From positions 1 through 64,000 of the forward strand of contig CAZCTC010000011.1 of NCBI GenBank assembly GCA_964501335.1: DNA of 64,000 nucleotides. Reading direction: 5' to 3'. The notes beneath the pieces were generated by a model. That model was given only the letters and a program-made list of their open reading frames with translations. It did not search any database and was not told the DNA's origin. The first letter of the stretch is position 1, and the number at the start of each line of letters is the position of its first letter. Origin of the DNA: CAZCTC01 sp964501335 (GTDB taxonomy: Bacteria; Chloroflexota; Anaerolineae; B4-G1; SLSP01). Position numbers and translations under genes: made by a program. Of this stretch, positions 33,175-42,019 are shown in pieces.

Positions 33175-36009
33175 TTATGGTTGCCAGATAATTTCGGTTT
33201 GTGTTACGCCGGTCAGGGTGATGACCATGCCGTTGGGGCGGCGGCGGATAGCGGGCCGGGAGGGGGTTTCATTTTGCCAGACGGCATTGCCGTCCATGGT
33301 GATGACGCCGCCGGCGCCGATGGGCGGCAGGATCACTTCGGCGGTGAAGGGGACGGTCGATGTGATTTCCAGCCGGGCTTCCAGTGGCGAGATCCGTTCC
33401 CACCGGATTTCGAGATCGCCGGCGCGGCCGGGAATCCGCCCGGCGGCCCAGGTGACGCCGGTGAAGGCGGGGCGGATCTGCCATGTCCCCGAAGGAAGTT
33501 CCTGTGCTCCCAGCAGGTAGCTGGAAAGGAACCAGGTGGGGGCGCCGCTCCAGCCGTGAGAAAGGCTGTTGGGATAACGCGACTCCGCGCTGAGCGTTTC
33601 CCACCAGGTGGCGGCGCCGCGGTCCAGCATGTAGCCGTAGTTGGTATCGATCAGGCGCAGGGCGTCGGTGATGCGGCCCTGGTCGCCCAGCGCTTGCAGT
33701 ACCCAGTAGTGACCGTAGAGTTCCACATTGGGTCGGGTCGGATCGGTCGAGAGCATGGCGATCAGATTGTCCGTCACGCGGGAGGCTTCGGTCGGAGAGA
33801 CGAGCCCGTAGGCCAGCGGCCAGGCCTGAGCGTGGACGGTCGGTGTGAAGCGCTCTCCGTCGATCAGGCTGGCGGCATAGAGGCCGGTCCGAGGATCGTA
33901 GAGCAGGGCGTTGATCTGTTCCGGCAGCCGGCGGGCCTGTTGATTCCAATGGGCGGCGTCGGCGGGATGCCCCAGCTCTGTGGCCAGCTCTGCCGCATCC
34001 TGAAGCGTGCGGGCGTAGATCGAATTGAGCGCGGTGGATTGGCCGTAGCGATCGTACCAGGCGGCCCAATCGATCAAACTGGTCTGCGACCAATGGCCGG
34101 CGGGCAGATCCAGCAGGTCGGTGGCGGGATTTTCCCGGCGTTCCAGATCGGCCATCAGGGTTTGCAGGGCCGGGTAGAGTTCGGCGGCCAGATCGCTGTC
34201 TCCGGTACGGCGGCGGTAGTCGTTGAGGAGTTGCACCCAGAGCATTTCAAAATCCAGCAGCGCTGCGCCTTCGCCGTGAGGGGCCAGCGCCCTCAGCCGG
34301 CCGTCCGGTTCCAGGTTGTGGCCGAACTGCCAGAGGCCGTGCCGCAGCAGATCGGTTTCCCCGAAAGTAACCTGATTGATCTCATGTTCCACAAAAGCGT
34401 CTCCCAGCCATTGCCCGCGCTCGCGCCAGGGCGTATCCGAGTAGGCATCGGTCATATTGGGGTAAAGCGTCGAACGGCCCACGTTCCAGATCTCGTTGAG
34501 CCGGGCATCGGAGGAGCTGAAGCTGCCCCGTTCTTCCAGGGGATAGCGCTCTTCCTCGACGTGCAGATCCGTCAGGCGGATCTGCCCTTTGCCGAAGGTG
34601 GCGATCAGGAGATAGCGGCCGGCCCGGCTGTCGATCGTGGTGATGGTGCGGCGGCGGCCGTCCAGCCGCCAGGAATCGACCTGATTCCAGGCGTTGTTGT
34701 GCAGGTAGCCGGGATAGGGCAAAGGGCGGCGGTTTTGCCAGAGTCGTTCATCCCAGCCGATATCGATCAGTGTGCCGGCGGGGCCTTCGACCTCGGCGAC
34801 GATTCTTCCGTGGACCGTGCGTCCCAGATCCAGCACCCAATAGGTGGGGAGATCCGTCGCTTCCAGATCGAGGGTGAGCTGCGGTGTGACGGGGAAGGTT
34901 GTGGGGTGGCTGATCGGCTCGGCGAGCAGCAGCCGGCGGCCGGCGTGAGGGCCCTGGGCGAGCGGCGCGGTGAGGGTCAGACCGTCGCCGGCGATGGTAA
35001 AGGGATTGGATTCGAGGGTGCTGAGCGTATGGGGGCCCGTTTCGAGGAAGGTGCGGATCTGCCAGACGCCGGGGCGATCGGGGATGCGCTGCCATTCGCC
35101 CGGGAGGGTGTTGTCCAGCGTCACGGAGAGGGGGGCGGAGTCGGTGAGCGGGGTGGAGATCTGGAAGCGGCCCAGCGTCTCCAGCGTGATCCAGCCGCGG
35201 TGCTGAAGGGTGATGGTGAGCTGTGTGATTTCGGCCGGCAGTTGGATCAGTGTGCGTCCCGGTGAAAGGGTTCCTTCTTCCAGCAGGCGGAGCGGCATGG
35301 TGACCGTTTCCAGCATGGCGAGCGAGCGGGGCCGGTAAAGGGGAGCGGGTTGCAGGGGCGGGCGGATGGCAGCCGCGGGCCAGCTCGTATCGACGAAGCC
35401 GGGCATCATCCAATCGGCGGGCAGGCGGGAGAGATCCAGCAGTTCGGTGGGACCGATCAGCCCGTCGGTATGGACGGGGGCGGCGTCGGCGGCCCAGGCT
35501 GTGGTAGATAGGGCTTTCCAATCGGGGCCGCTTTCCAGAGCGCGGGATCGGCCGGCCGGGTCACGGCCGGCGATGCGGACCATCAGCAGGGGCGTGATCG
35601 AGGCGGAGCGGCGGAGGTTGGGAGCCCATTGGACTATGACGGCGAGCGTGTGGGTGCCGGTCGTCACTTCGCCGATGGGGTAGCGATCATATTCACGGAG
35701 CCGGGGCAGGAAGCGGACGGGGCCGCGGCCCAGCCGGCGGCCGTCGAGCCAGAGTTCGTAACGGGTATCGGCGAAGATTTCCAGGGTGGCGCTGTGCCAG
35801 CCGGTGGTGGCTGTCCAGCTTTTGCGAAAGAGGGCGACTTCATGGGCGGCCGGCGGCTGGGTGTGAGTCCAGATCGCCGGCGGGTCAAAGGTCAAGGCCG
35901 GCCGGAGGATGACGGGCAGGTAGAGGGTCAAGGGGGGGGGATCGGGCGGCCGGAATCGGCAGCCGGGCCCCAGGGCCAGGAAGAGCAGGAGAAACCATAG
36001 TTTGCGCAT
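33175..36009 (-). CDS. Exported GH78-like alpha-L-rhamnosidase family protein
   Basis: This is a 944-aa protein. The N-terminus MRKLWFLLLFLALGPGC is a signal peptide with a possible, non-ideal lipobox. LYLPVILRP follows immediately. Beta-sandwich modules cover about residues 45-480. The (alpha/alpha)6 catalytic domain begins near 490. MTDAYSDTPWRERGQWLGDA (residues 519-538) corresponds to the catalytic D-x-P-x-R-E-R...GD motif of GH78 rhamnosidases. WWETLSAESRYPNSLSHGWS carries the second acidic motif. The C-terminal beta domain follows (LRPAFTGV-type). It probably cleaves terminal rhamnose from extracellular glycans. No sugar transporter is adjacent. No strong ribosome binding site. Confidence 0.85.
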   Translation of the reverse strand: MRKLWFLLLFLALGPGCRFRPPDPPPLTLYLPVILRPALTFDPPAIWTHTQPPAAHEVALFRKSWTATTGWHSATLEIFADTRYELWLDGRRLGRGPVRFLPRLREYDRYPIGEVTTGTHTLAVIVQWAPNLRRSASITPLLMVRIAGRDPAGRSRALESGPDWKALSTTAWAADAAPVHTDGLIGPTELLDLSRLPADWMMPGFVDTSWPAAAIRPPLQPAPLYRPRSLAMLETVTMPLRLLEEGTLSPGRTLIQLPAEITQLTITLQHRGWITLETLGRFQISTPLTDSAPLSVTLDNTLPGEWQRIPDRPGVWQIRTFLETGPHTLSTLESNPFTIAGDGLTLTAPLAQGPHAGRRLLLAEPISHPTTFPVTPQLTLDLEATDLPTYWVLDLGRTVHGRIVAEVEGPAGTLIDIGWDERLWQNRRPLPYPGYLHNNAWNQVDSWRLDGRRRTITTIDSRAGRYLLIATFGKGQIRLTDLHVEEERYPLEERGSFSSSDARLNEIWNVGRSTLYPNMTDAYSDTPWRERGQWLGDAFVEHEINQVTFGETDLLRHGLWQFGHNLEPDGRLRALAPHGEGAALLDFEMLWVQLLNDYRRRTGDSDLAAELYPALQTLMADLERRENPATDLLDLPAGHWSQTSLIDWAAWYDRYGQSTALNSIYARTLQDAAELATELGHPADAAHWNQQARRLPEQINALLYDPRTGLYAASLIDGERFTPTVHAQAWPLAYGLVSPTEASRVTDNLIAMLSTDPTRPNVELYGHYWVLQALGDQGRITDALRLIDTNYGYMLDRGAATWWETLSAESRYPNSLSHGWSGAPTWFLSSYLLGAQELPSGTWQIRPAFTGVTWAAGRIPGRAGDLEIRWERISPLEARLEITSTVPFTAEVILPPIGAGGVITMDGNAVWQNETPSRPAIRRRPNGMVITLTGVTQTEIIWQP

Positions 36010-36183
36010 GGCAGGGCATCATAGCGCAAAATGGGAAATTTGCGCGCAGGCTCCTTTTGGAAGGATGAGAGGAGATTTCACCACGGAGCAGAAAGATTTC
36101 ACCACAGAGGCGCAGAGATCACAGAGAAGAAGAGAGGAGATTTTCTGTGAAGATGTGTCGCCGGTGCGGTTCTGGAAAAGGCC

Positions 36184-36221
36184 TATGTTTTCGTGCGCAT
36201 TCTGATGCGCACGAAAACATA
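36184..36221 (+). repeat. Hairpin-repeat family copy (forward)
   Basis: This is a perfect stem TATGTTTTCGTGCGCAT around TCTG. It lies in a divergent gap and points toward the plus-strand gene at 36436. Confidence 0.88.
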
Positions 36222-36304
36222 AACAAAAAAATTCTCTCCTCCTATCCAGCGCGGCGCATTTTACGGGGAGAGGGCCAGGTGCGGGGGAGGGAGGATTTTC
36301 CTGA

Positions 36305-36403
36305 GAGGTGCAACGCACTATGATCTTGCAATGACAGGCGGCTTGCCTTCAGGTTGGAACGTTTGAATCGACAGTTTTATGGATAGAAAGTGCGTCGCAC
36401 CTT
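36305..36403. repeat. ~100-bp element with terminal inverted repeats, copy 3
   Basis: It has the same ends (AGGTGCAACGCACT, AGTGCGTCGCACCT) and length as 26272-26370, with about ten internal differences. Confidence 0.8.
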
Positions 36404-36435
36404 TGCGGCTTATTTTCAACACAGGATGTTATGAC

Positions 36436-36804
36436 ATGCACAAGAAACAGTTGAAGGTCGATCAGTATTACGCTTTGAAGCCTGGGGAGTTTGGCACGAT
36501 GGAGCGGCTGGTGGTGGATCAGGTGTTCCCGGAAGAGCCGGGGTCGGCAATCTTGAACCTGACCCTGACGCTGCGCAGCTAGGGGGATAATCGCCATATG
36601 GTGATCCAATTTTCCAATGTCTCTGAATTGAAGTTCAGACCCCAGTCATCAGAAGTCGAGGTGGCTCCTCTGGAGATTATGTGTATGAAGGATCAGCAAT
36701 GGGAAGACTGGCACAGCTATGCTGTTTTTCAACATGAACAGACGGGAGCGCTTTCTTTCTATTGTGAGGATTTTGAGGTGATATTGGTAGAAAAAGAAGT
36801 CTGA
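36436..36804 (+). pseudogene. Small domain gene interrupted by an in-frame amber codon
   Basis: The frame MHKKQLKVDQYYALKPGEFG...NLTLTLRS stops at TAG 36580-36582. It then continues without a frameshift as GDNRHMVIQFSNVSELKFR...FYCEDFEVILVEKEV to 36804. Together it is one ~122-residue domain of a small hypothetical family; the two halves make sense only as one fold. Either the gene is a recent pseudogene, the TAG is a sequencing error, or the second half is re-initiated at ATG 36598. A perfect hairpin follows directly. Confidence 0.65.
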
Positions 36805-36844
36805 TCATATTCGCGGCCGCTTCCGGCGGCCGCGAATATGATCA
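36802..36844. terminator. Perfect GC-rich hairpin between convergent genes
   Basis: TGATCATATTCGCGGCCGC and its complement enclose TTCCG. It overlaps the stop codon of the split gene and ends a few bases before the convergent response-regulator stop, so it can serve both directions. Its arms differ from the main hairpin family, though the A/T-outer, G/C-inner layout is similar. Confidence 0.6.
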
Positions 36845-36850
36845 AGAACA

Positions 36851-37486
36851 CTATCCCAAGCCATGTTGGATGGCGAGGACGGCGGCCTGGGTGCGGTCGG
36901 TGACGTTGAGTTTGGCCAGGATGGCGCTGACGTGATTCCGGACGGTGCCTTCTGAAAGGAAGAGTCTGGCGGCGATGTCGCTGTTGCTCAGTCCCTGGGC
37001 CAGCAGCCGCAGGACTTCGACTTCCCGTTCGGTGAGTTTTTCGGTGAGGGTGGTGGCGGGTTGGGGGGCTTTTTCTACGACCTGATGCAGTAATTTGCCG
37101 GCGACAGCCGGATCGACGTAGGTTTTGCCTTCGACGGTGCCGCGAATGGCTTTGATGACGTCGGCGCGGGGGGTGTCTTTCAGCAGGTAGCCGGTGGCGC
37201 CGGCGCGCAGGGCGTCGAAGAGCCATTCATCGTCGTCGTAGGTGGTGAGTACGAGCACTTTGACGGTGGGATGGTGTCGGCGGATCTGGCGGGTGGCTTC
37301 GATGCCGTTCATGCCGGGCATTTTCAGGTCCATGAGGACGAGGTCGGGTTGCCGGAGGGCGGTCAGTTCGACGGCTTCGGCGCCGTCTTGAGCGAGGCCG
37401 ACGACTTCGATATCGCGTTCGAGGCGCAGCAGCATTTCCAGTCCGTCGCGGATGAGGGCCTGATCGTCGCAGATCAATATTTTCAT
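36851..37486 (-). CDS. NarL/LuxR-family response regulator
   Basis: This is a 211-aa two-domain response regulator. The receiver has acidic residues D7/D8, phospho-acceptor D53 (LMDLKMPG), a conserved Thr (VLTTYDDD) and K103. The C-terminal LuxR-type helix-turn-helix lies at about 148-195 (LTEREVEVLRLLAQGLSN then TVRNHVSAILAKL). AGGAGG with 8-nt spacing precedes the ATG. It lies downstream of, and on the same strand as, the histidine kinase at 37652, so the two form a cognate pair despite the 165-nt repeat-containing gap between them. Confidence 0.92.
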   Translation of the reverse strand: MKILICDDQALIRDGLEMLLRLERDIEVVGLAQDGAEAVELTALRQPDLVLMDLKMPGMNGIEATRQIRRHHPTVKVLVLTTYDDDEWLFDALRAGATGYLLKDTPRADVIKAIRGTVEGKTYVDPAVAGKLLHQVVEKAPQPATTLTEKLTEREVEVLRLLAQGLSNSDIAARLFLSEGTVRNHVSAILAKLNVTDRTQAAVLAIQHGLG

Positions 37487-37577
37487 CGTGATATCCTCCT
37501 GTCGGTTGTTCCTCGCAAGCGTTCTTCTTTTTACCTGTGTGGTTGTTCCCCCGATTCGGCTAACCGCCGGTTTTTAG

Positions 37578-37651
37578 CGTCCCGCAACCTGTTTTTGCCC
37601 GGCTCGATGCTACGCGAGGGAGAGAGTTATTTTTATTTATATCGTTTTCTT
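37578..37651 (-). repeat. Reverse repeat element that has lost its hairpin
   Basis: The reverse flank (GCGTCCCGCAACCTG, CGATGCTACGCGAGGGAGAG, AGTTATTTTTATTTATAT) is present, but the sequence passes into the kinase gene end without the hairpin arms. It lies in the co-directional gap upstream of the response regulator. Confidence 0.6.
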
Positions 37652-38890
37652 TTATATCAGTGGAACGAGCAGTTCTATCTGGGTGCCGGCGCCGGGGGCG
37701 CTGGTGATTTTCAGGTCGCCGTCGATCATGGCGGCCCGTTCCTGCATCCCGGGCAGGCCGAAGTGATCGGTGGGGCGGGCTGAGTGGGGATCGAATCCGA
37801 TGCCGTCATCTTTTATCGATAAGGAAAGGTCCTGCCCGGTTTGAGTCAATGTGACGGTGAGGGTGTGGGCGTTGGCGTGATGGGCGACGTTGGCCAGGGC
37901 TTCTTGAGCGATGCGGTAGAGGGTCTGTTCGACGGCGGATGGGAGCTGCGGCAGGTGCGCCGGCAGGGAGAGGTTGAGCCGGAGACCGGCGCGGTCGGCG
38001 GTCTCTTCGGCGAGCCGGTGCAGGGCCAGCGGCAGGCCCAGATCTTCCAGCGGGGCGGCGCGCAGCGCTTTGAGGGCCCGGCGGGTTTCTTGCAGGCCGG
38101 AGCGGGTTACGCTGAGCGATTGATCCAGCAGTTGTTGCGTGGTGGCGGCATCGACTTCGGAGTAGGCCCTGGCGGTTTCCAGTTGGACGCTGAGGGCGCT
38201 GAGTGTGTGAGCCAGGGTGTCGTGCAATTCCCGTGCCAGCCGGTTACGTTCCCGGCTGATGGTCAGTTCTTCGAGGGTGCCGGTGTAGTCGACCAGTCGG
38301 GCGTGGGCTTCTTCCAGGGCGATCTGTTGTTGTTTCAGCTGAGCCATCAAGACATTGATGAAATATCCCACCACCAGGAAGCTGATGGTCTGGATGATGA
38401 GGACGATGATCGGAGGGAGGATGGAGGCGCCGCCGGGCCGGTAGAATGCGATGTGAATTCCCAGGGCAAAGAGGTTGACTCCCACGCTGTAGAGAATCAC
38501 GATCGGCCAGCGATATTGCCAGGCGGTCAGGATGAGCGGTACGAAGAGCATCGGCATGATGCGTACCATGACGGCTTCAGGGGCGTTGGCCCGGCTGGGT
38601 GGGACGCCCAGAAGGCCGACGTTGCTGGTGAGGACCGGGATCAATGAAATCAAGATGATGATAGGGGCCAGGGTTTTGGGGCCCAGGCGAGTGCGTCCCC
38701 AGGGCGATAGCCCCAGGCCGAGGATGAAGAGGGCGTTGACACCGTTGAGCCAGTAGTAATGAGGTGGGAAGACGGGCTCCCGGTAGAGGGCGTGATCGAT
38801 AATCAGCAAGGCCAGCAGGTAGACCAGCCACAGGATGGCCGCCAGGCGCAGCAGATAGGCAAGATCTATTTCTGGAGTGAGCTTTTTCAT
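37652..38890 (-). CDS. NarX/DesK-type membrane histidine kinase
   Basis: This is a 412-aa kinase with six predicted membrane segments in the first ~185 residues (for example LRLAAILWLVYLLALLIID and IIVLIIQTISFLVVGYFI). A short coiled linker follows. HisKA_3 comes next, ERNRLARELHDTLAHTLSA (phospho-His about residue 223), then a HATPase with ALANVAHHANA and IKDDGIGFD, ending GLPGMQERAAMIDGDL. This is the standard partner for NarL-type regulators. No extracytoplasmic sensor domain is present, so it probably senses a membrane state. Confidence 0.92.
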   Translation of the reverse strand: MKKLTPEIDLAYLLRLAAILWLVYLLALLIIDHALYREPVFPPHYYWLNGVNALFILGLGLSPWGRTRLGPKTLAPIIILISLIPVLTSNVGLLGVPPSRANAPEAVMVRIMPMLFVPLILTAWQYRWPIVILYSVGVNLFALGIHIAFYRPGGASILPPIIVLIIQTISFLVVGYFINVLMAQLKQQQIALEEAHARLVDYTGTLEELTISRERNRLARELHDTLAHTLSALSVQLETARAYSEVDAATTQQLLDQSLSVTRSGLQETRRALKALRAAPLEDLGLPLALHRLAEETADRAGLRLNLSLPAHLPQLPSAVEQTLYRIAQEALANVAHHANAHTLTVTLTQTGQDLSLSIKDDGIGFDPHSARPTDHFGLPGMQERAAMIDGDLKITSAPGAGTQIELLVPLI

Positions 38891-39243
38891 GTTTCCATTA
38901 TAGAACGGATCGGTGAGAGCGCTTTGTGTGCGGAATCATGGTTTGAATCGGAGGGGCATGATTCCTGTCATGGTGGAAGGTTTTTCCGGGCAGGGGGCGA
39001 AGAGAAAAACTATGACGGCGGACACTGGGGGGCCAGGGTGAACGGCGGTATATTTTTCTTAAGGAGATGCGTCGCCGGGGCGGCTCTGGAAAAGGGCTAT
39101 ATTTTCTCGCGCATTCTGATGCGCGAGAAAATATCGATAAAAAAACCTTCCTGTTTAGCGCGTCGTTTCTTACCCGCAAGAACTCTCGGGCGGGGTTCAA
39201 AGATGTGGGCTGTATAAATATTCAATCCTTAAGAAGGACAGAG
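38891..39243. other. Divergent gap with one forward hairpin element
   Basis: No gene is seen. Hairpin 39099 is preceded by the usual GTCGCCGGGGCGGCTCTGG left flank. Its right flank is shortened (AAAAAAACCTTC, GCGCGTCGTTTCTTACC). Confidence 0.7.
39099..39134 (+). repeat. Hairpin-repeat family copy (forward, CTCGCG variant)
   Basis: ATATTTTCTCGCGCAT pairs perfectly with ATGCGCGAGAAAATAT around TCTG. Both the outer ATAT and the inner CTCG differ from the common stem and are compensated. It points toward the lipoprotein gene. Confidence 0.88.
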
Positions 39244-40896
39244 ATGTGTAAGAAAGCGTTGGCTGTAACGATGGCGATCTTTTTGGCGTGGAGTCTGGCG
39301 GCCTGCGGCAATGTCACACCGGCACCGCGAGCGGTGGAGACTTTACCGGCGCAGGCGCCAGCAGGGGCCGTTGCTGCCACTGCGGTTCCGGTTGCGGCGG
39401 TGGCGGTGACCGGCAGCTATCCGGTGGTGGATACAGGGCAGAGTGCATGTTACAACGCGGCGGGGACTCAGACGCCCTGTCCCGCGCAGGGGGAGGCGGA
39501 TTATGGACAGGATGCGCAGTATGCGGGCCATGTTCCCAGTTACACCGATAACGGCGACGGCACCGTTACGGATAACGTCACCGGGCTGATGTGGTCGAAG
39601 AGCCCCGATCTCAACGACGACGGCACGATCAACAGCGCCGATAAGCTGAGTTATGCAGCGGCGTCGGCAAAGGCGGATTCTTTCACGCTGGCCGGATATG
39701 ACGACTGGCGTTTGCCCACGATCAAGGAGCTTTATTCGCTGATCGATTTCAGGGGGCTCGATCCCAGCGGTTACCAGGGCGATAGCTCCGGTCTGGTTTC
39801 GTTTATCGACACGGATTATTTCGAGTTCGGTTTCGGGGACACGGCGGCCGGCGAGCGGATCATCGATGCGCAGTTTGCCTCGGCCACGTTGTACGGATCG
39901 ACGACGATGGGCGGAAATAAGACGATGTTTGGGGTGAATCTGGCGGATGGGCGCATCAAGGGGTACCCCAGCGAGCGGGAGAAGACCTTTTATGTGTTCT
40001 TTGTGCGGGGAAATCCGAATTATGGGGTGAATGAATTTGCCGACAATGGGAACGGCACGATTACGGACCATGCCACCGGTCTGACCTGGGATCAGGACGA
40101 CAGCGGGGCGGCGATGAACTGGGAAGAGGCTTTGACGTGGGTGGAGCAGCAGAACGCGGCCGGTTATAAGGGGTATAGCGATTGGCGACTGCCGAATGTC
40201 AAAGAGTTGCAGAGTCTGGTGGATTACAACCGGGCGCCGGATACTACGAACTCTGCGGCCATCGATCCTCTTTTTCGGGTCACCGCGATCAAGAACGAGG
40301 CGGGGCAGGCCGACTACGGCTGTTACTGGAGCAGCACCACCCATGCCAGTTTGCAGAACGGGGCCAACGGCGCCTATGTGGCCTTTGGGCGGGCGTTGGG
40401 GTATATGAATGGGGCCTGGATGGATGTCCATGGGGCCGGGGCGCAGCGCAGCGATCCCAAGGTGGGGAATGCGGCGGATTATCCCACGGGGCACGGTCCC
40501 CAGGGTGATGCGATTCGAATCGACAATTATGTCCGATTGGTGCGGGGCGGCGTTTCGGAGCAGATCTTTGTCGGGGGGACTGTGTCGAGCACGCCGGGCA
40601 CCGGGGCTCCCCAGAGCGGGATGCCGTCGGCCGGCGGGGAACCGGGTCAAAATGGGCAACAGCCGCCGCAGGGGCCGGGTCAAAACGGCGGGATGCCGGG
40701 GGGAAATCAAAATCCCCAGCAGCCGGGGAATGGAGGGCCGCAGGGCGGCACTCCGCCGCAGGAAGCGATCACGGCCTGCGCCAGTTTGAGCGCCGGGGCG
40801 GTTTGCACGATTCAGACGCCGCAGGGGCAGGTTTCCGGCACCTGTGTGCAGATGCAGCAGCAGCTGGCCTGTCGGCCCGCGGGAGGAAGACCCTAA
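39244..40896 (+). CDS. DUF1566 (Lcl C-terminal domain) lipoprotein
   Basis: This is a 550-aa protein with a lipoprotein signal peptide (MCKKALAVTMAIFLAWSLAAC, lipobox LAAC). Two DUF1566 domains follow, each with a DNGDGTVTDN/TGLMW start and DDWRLPTIKEL or SDWRLPNVKEL. The C-terminal ~100 residues are Pro/Gly/Gln-rich (PPQGPGQNGG). A final Cys-containing segment (ACASLSAGAVCTIQTPQG) may form a disulfide. AGAAGGA precedes the ATG. DUF1566 occurs in adhesin-like and collagen-like-protein-associated surface proteins; anchoring in the membrane with an extracellular binding role is inferred. Confidence 0.85.
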   Translation: MCKKALAVTMAIFLAWSLAACGNVTPAPRAVETLPAQAPAGAVAATAVPVAAVAVTGSYPVVDTGQSACYNAAGTQTPCPAQGEADYGQDAQYAGHVPSYTDNGDGTVTDNVTGLMWSKSPDLNDDGTINSADKLSYAAASAKADSFTLAGYDDWRLPTIKELYSLIDFRGLDPSGYQGDSSGLVSFIDTDYFEFGFGDTAAGERIIDAQFASATLYGSTTMGGNKTMFGVNLADGRIKGYPSEREKTFYVFFVRGNPNYGVNEFADNGNGTITDHATGLTWDQDDSGAAMNWEEALTWVEQQNAAGYKGYSDWRLPNVKELQSLVDYNRAPDTTNSAAIDPLFRVTAIKNEAGQADYGCYWSSTTHASLQNGANGAYVAFGRALGYMNGAWMDVHGAGAQRSDPKVGNAADYPTGHGPQGDAIRIDNYVRLVRGGVSEQIFVGGTVSSTPGTGAPQSGMPSAGGEPGQNGQQPPQGPGQNGGMPGGNQNPQQPGNGGPQGGTPPQEAITACASLSAGAVCTIQTPQGQVSGTCVQMQQQLACRPAGGRP

Positions 40897-40921
40897 GTTT
40901 TTGTTTATGTTTTGGTGCGCC

Positions 40922-41030
40922 GGCCCTCACCCTAATCTCTGCTTCGCACCATGCGGTTGTGAAGGCGCAACGCGCTTTCAGGAGATTCGTGGCGAAGATG
41001 CGCCGCCGGCATCGGAGTGAGGGGGAGGGA
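40922..41030. mobile_element. CCCTCACC element inserted in a hairpin repeat
   Basis: It begins GGCCCTCACCC and ends GGAGTGAGGGGGAGGG, an imperfect inverted repeat. The interior is nearly the same as 41874-41982 (GCTTCGCACCATGC...GATGCGCCG). It starts directly after hairpin arm TTTTGGTGCGC. Confidence 0.55.
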
Positions 41031-41068
41031 CTTCAGCCTGCGCCGCCTGTGCGGCTCTGGAAAAGGGC

Positions 41069-41104
41069 ATGTTTTCGTGCGCCTTCTGAGGCGCACCAAA
41101 ACAT
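41069..41104 (+). repeat. Hairpin-repeat family copy (forward, hybrid arms)
   Basis: The left arm has TTTTCGTGCGCC and the right arm GGCGCACCAAAA, so the CG/CC position no longer pairs. The two arms look taken from two different stem variants. Confidence 0.82.
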
Positions 41105-41303
41105 CAACAAAAAAACTCTCTCTTCCGATCCAGCGCGTCGTGTTTTACGGGGGAAGGGCCATTTGCGGGACGCTATAAGGCCGGGGTCATGCCATAAGCC
41201 CTATTTTCAGGACAGAAGGTCATGCCGGGGGGAATTTTTTGCACGACTTTCCAGTTTGAGAAGAATGAGTAGAATTCGCTTACCGCATATAGAAAGGAGT
41301 TTT

Positions 41304-41717
41304 ATGTTACTTTATCGTCCTACGGGGCTGAAAGAACTGGAGTTGATTGCGGAAAGCGGTTTTCGGGAATATCCGTCCCGGCTGGACTGGCAGCCGATTT
41401 TTTATCCCGTGCTCAATTTCGACTATGCGGCTCAGATCGCCCGGACCTGGAATGCTCGCGATAAATTTGCCGGGTATTGCGGCTTTGTGACCCGTTTTGA
41501 GATCGACGATGAGTTTGTGCGGCGTTATGAAGTCCATACGGTCGGAGCCCATGTCCATCAGGAGTTGTGGGTGCCGGCTGAAGAGCTGTTGGAGTTCAAT
41601 GCCCATATTGTCGGACGGATTACGGTGGAGGCGGTCTATTATGGGGATGCTTTCGAGGGAGAACTCGATCCGGCGAGCAATCTGCCGGTTCAGATTGCCC
41701 GGTTGATAGGGTTCTAA
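41304..41717 (+). CDS. ADP-ribosylation/crystallin J1-like small protein
   Basis: This 137-aa protein begins LLYRPTGLKELELIAESGFREYP and continues QPIFYPVLNFDYAAQIARTWN. That pattern is typical of short proteins annotated as ADP-ribosylation/crystallin J1; I recall the annotation, and the biochemical basis of the name is weak. VHQELWVPAEELLEFNAHIVG is the other conserved block. There is no signal peptide. AAAGGAG lies 5-6 nt before the ATG. Neighbours downstream are immunity-like small genes, so it may belong to the same accessory group. Confidence 0.7.
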   Translation: MLLYRPTGLKELELIAESGFREYPSRLDWQPIFYPVLNFDYAAQIARTWNARDKFAGYCGFVTRFEIDDEFVRRYEVHTVGAHVHQELWVPAEELLEFNAHIVGRITVEAVYYGDAFEGELDPASNLPVQIARLIGF

Positions 41718-41873
41718 AACGTGAAACGTAATGATCCGTTGTCAGGGGAGGGCTCAGATGGCGTTGCCGGGACGGTTCTGGAAAAGGCCCAAGAAAGTAG
41801 ACAGCGGCAAGTAGACAGCAGACAGCCCGCGTTGCCGGTGCGATTCTGGAAAAGGTTCATGTTTTGGTGCGCC

Positions 41874-41982
41874 GGCCCTCACCCCAACCCCTGCTTCGCA
41901 CCATGCAGTTATACAGATGTAACGTGCTTGCAGGCGATTCTTTGTGAGGATGCGCCGCTGGCATCGGAGTGAGGGGGAGGGG
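41874..41982. mobile_element. CCCTCACC element inserted in a hairpin repeat
   Basis: It is closely related to 40922-41030 over its length, starts at the same hairpin position (after TTTTGGTGCGCC) and ends GGAGTGAGGGGGAGGG. Confidence 0.55.
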
Positions 41983-42019
41983 CTCAGATGGCATCGCCGG
42001 GGCGGTTCTGGAAAAGGGT

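Larger units (their letters stand above)
36010..36435. other. Repeat-filled divergent gap
   Basis: A block of TTTCACCACAGAG words (36077-36125), hairpin 36184 with right flank, the third ~100-bp inverted-repeat element (36305-36403) and GCTTATTTTCAACACAGGA (36408-36426) lie between the rhamnosidase and the amber-split gene. Confidence 0.8.
40897..41303. other. Gap with nested repeat insertions
   Basis: No gene is seen. A hairpin arm (TTTTTGTTTATGTTTTGGTG, ending 40920) is interrupted by a CCCTCACC element (40922-41030). An intact forward hairpin element then follows (left flank CTGTGCGGCTCTGGAAAAGG, hairpin 41069, right flank to ~41180) and a TATTTTCAGGACAGAAGG module (41200). Confidence 0.75.

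Noticed and set aside
33145..35265. Long plus-strand frame opposite the rhamnosidase-like gene
   Set aside because: The minus frame holds a full GH78-like architecture with a catalytic motif. The plus frame is Gly/Gln/Ala-rich without motifs.
40803..41303. N-terminal extension of the 41304 gene
   Set aside because: The frame crosses the lipoprotein stop region and repeat elements; AAAGGAG before 41304 decides the start.
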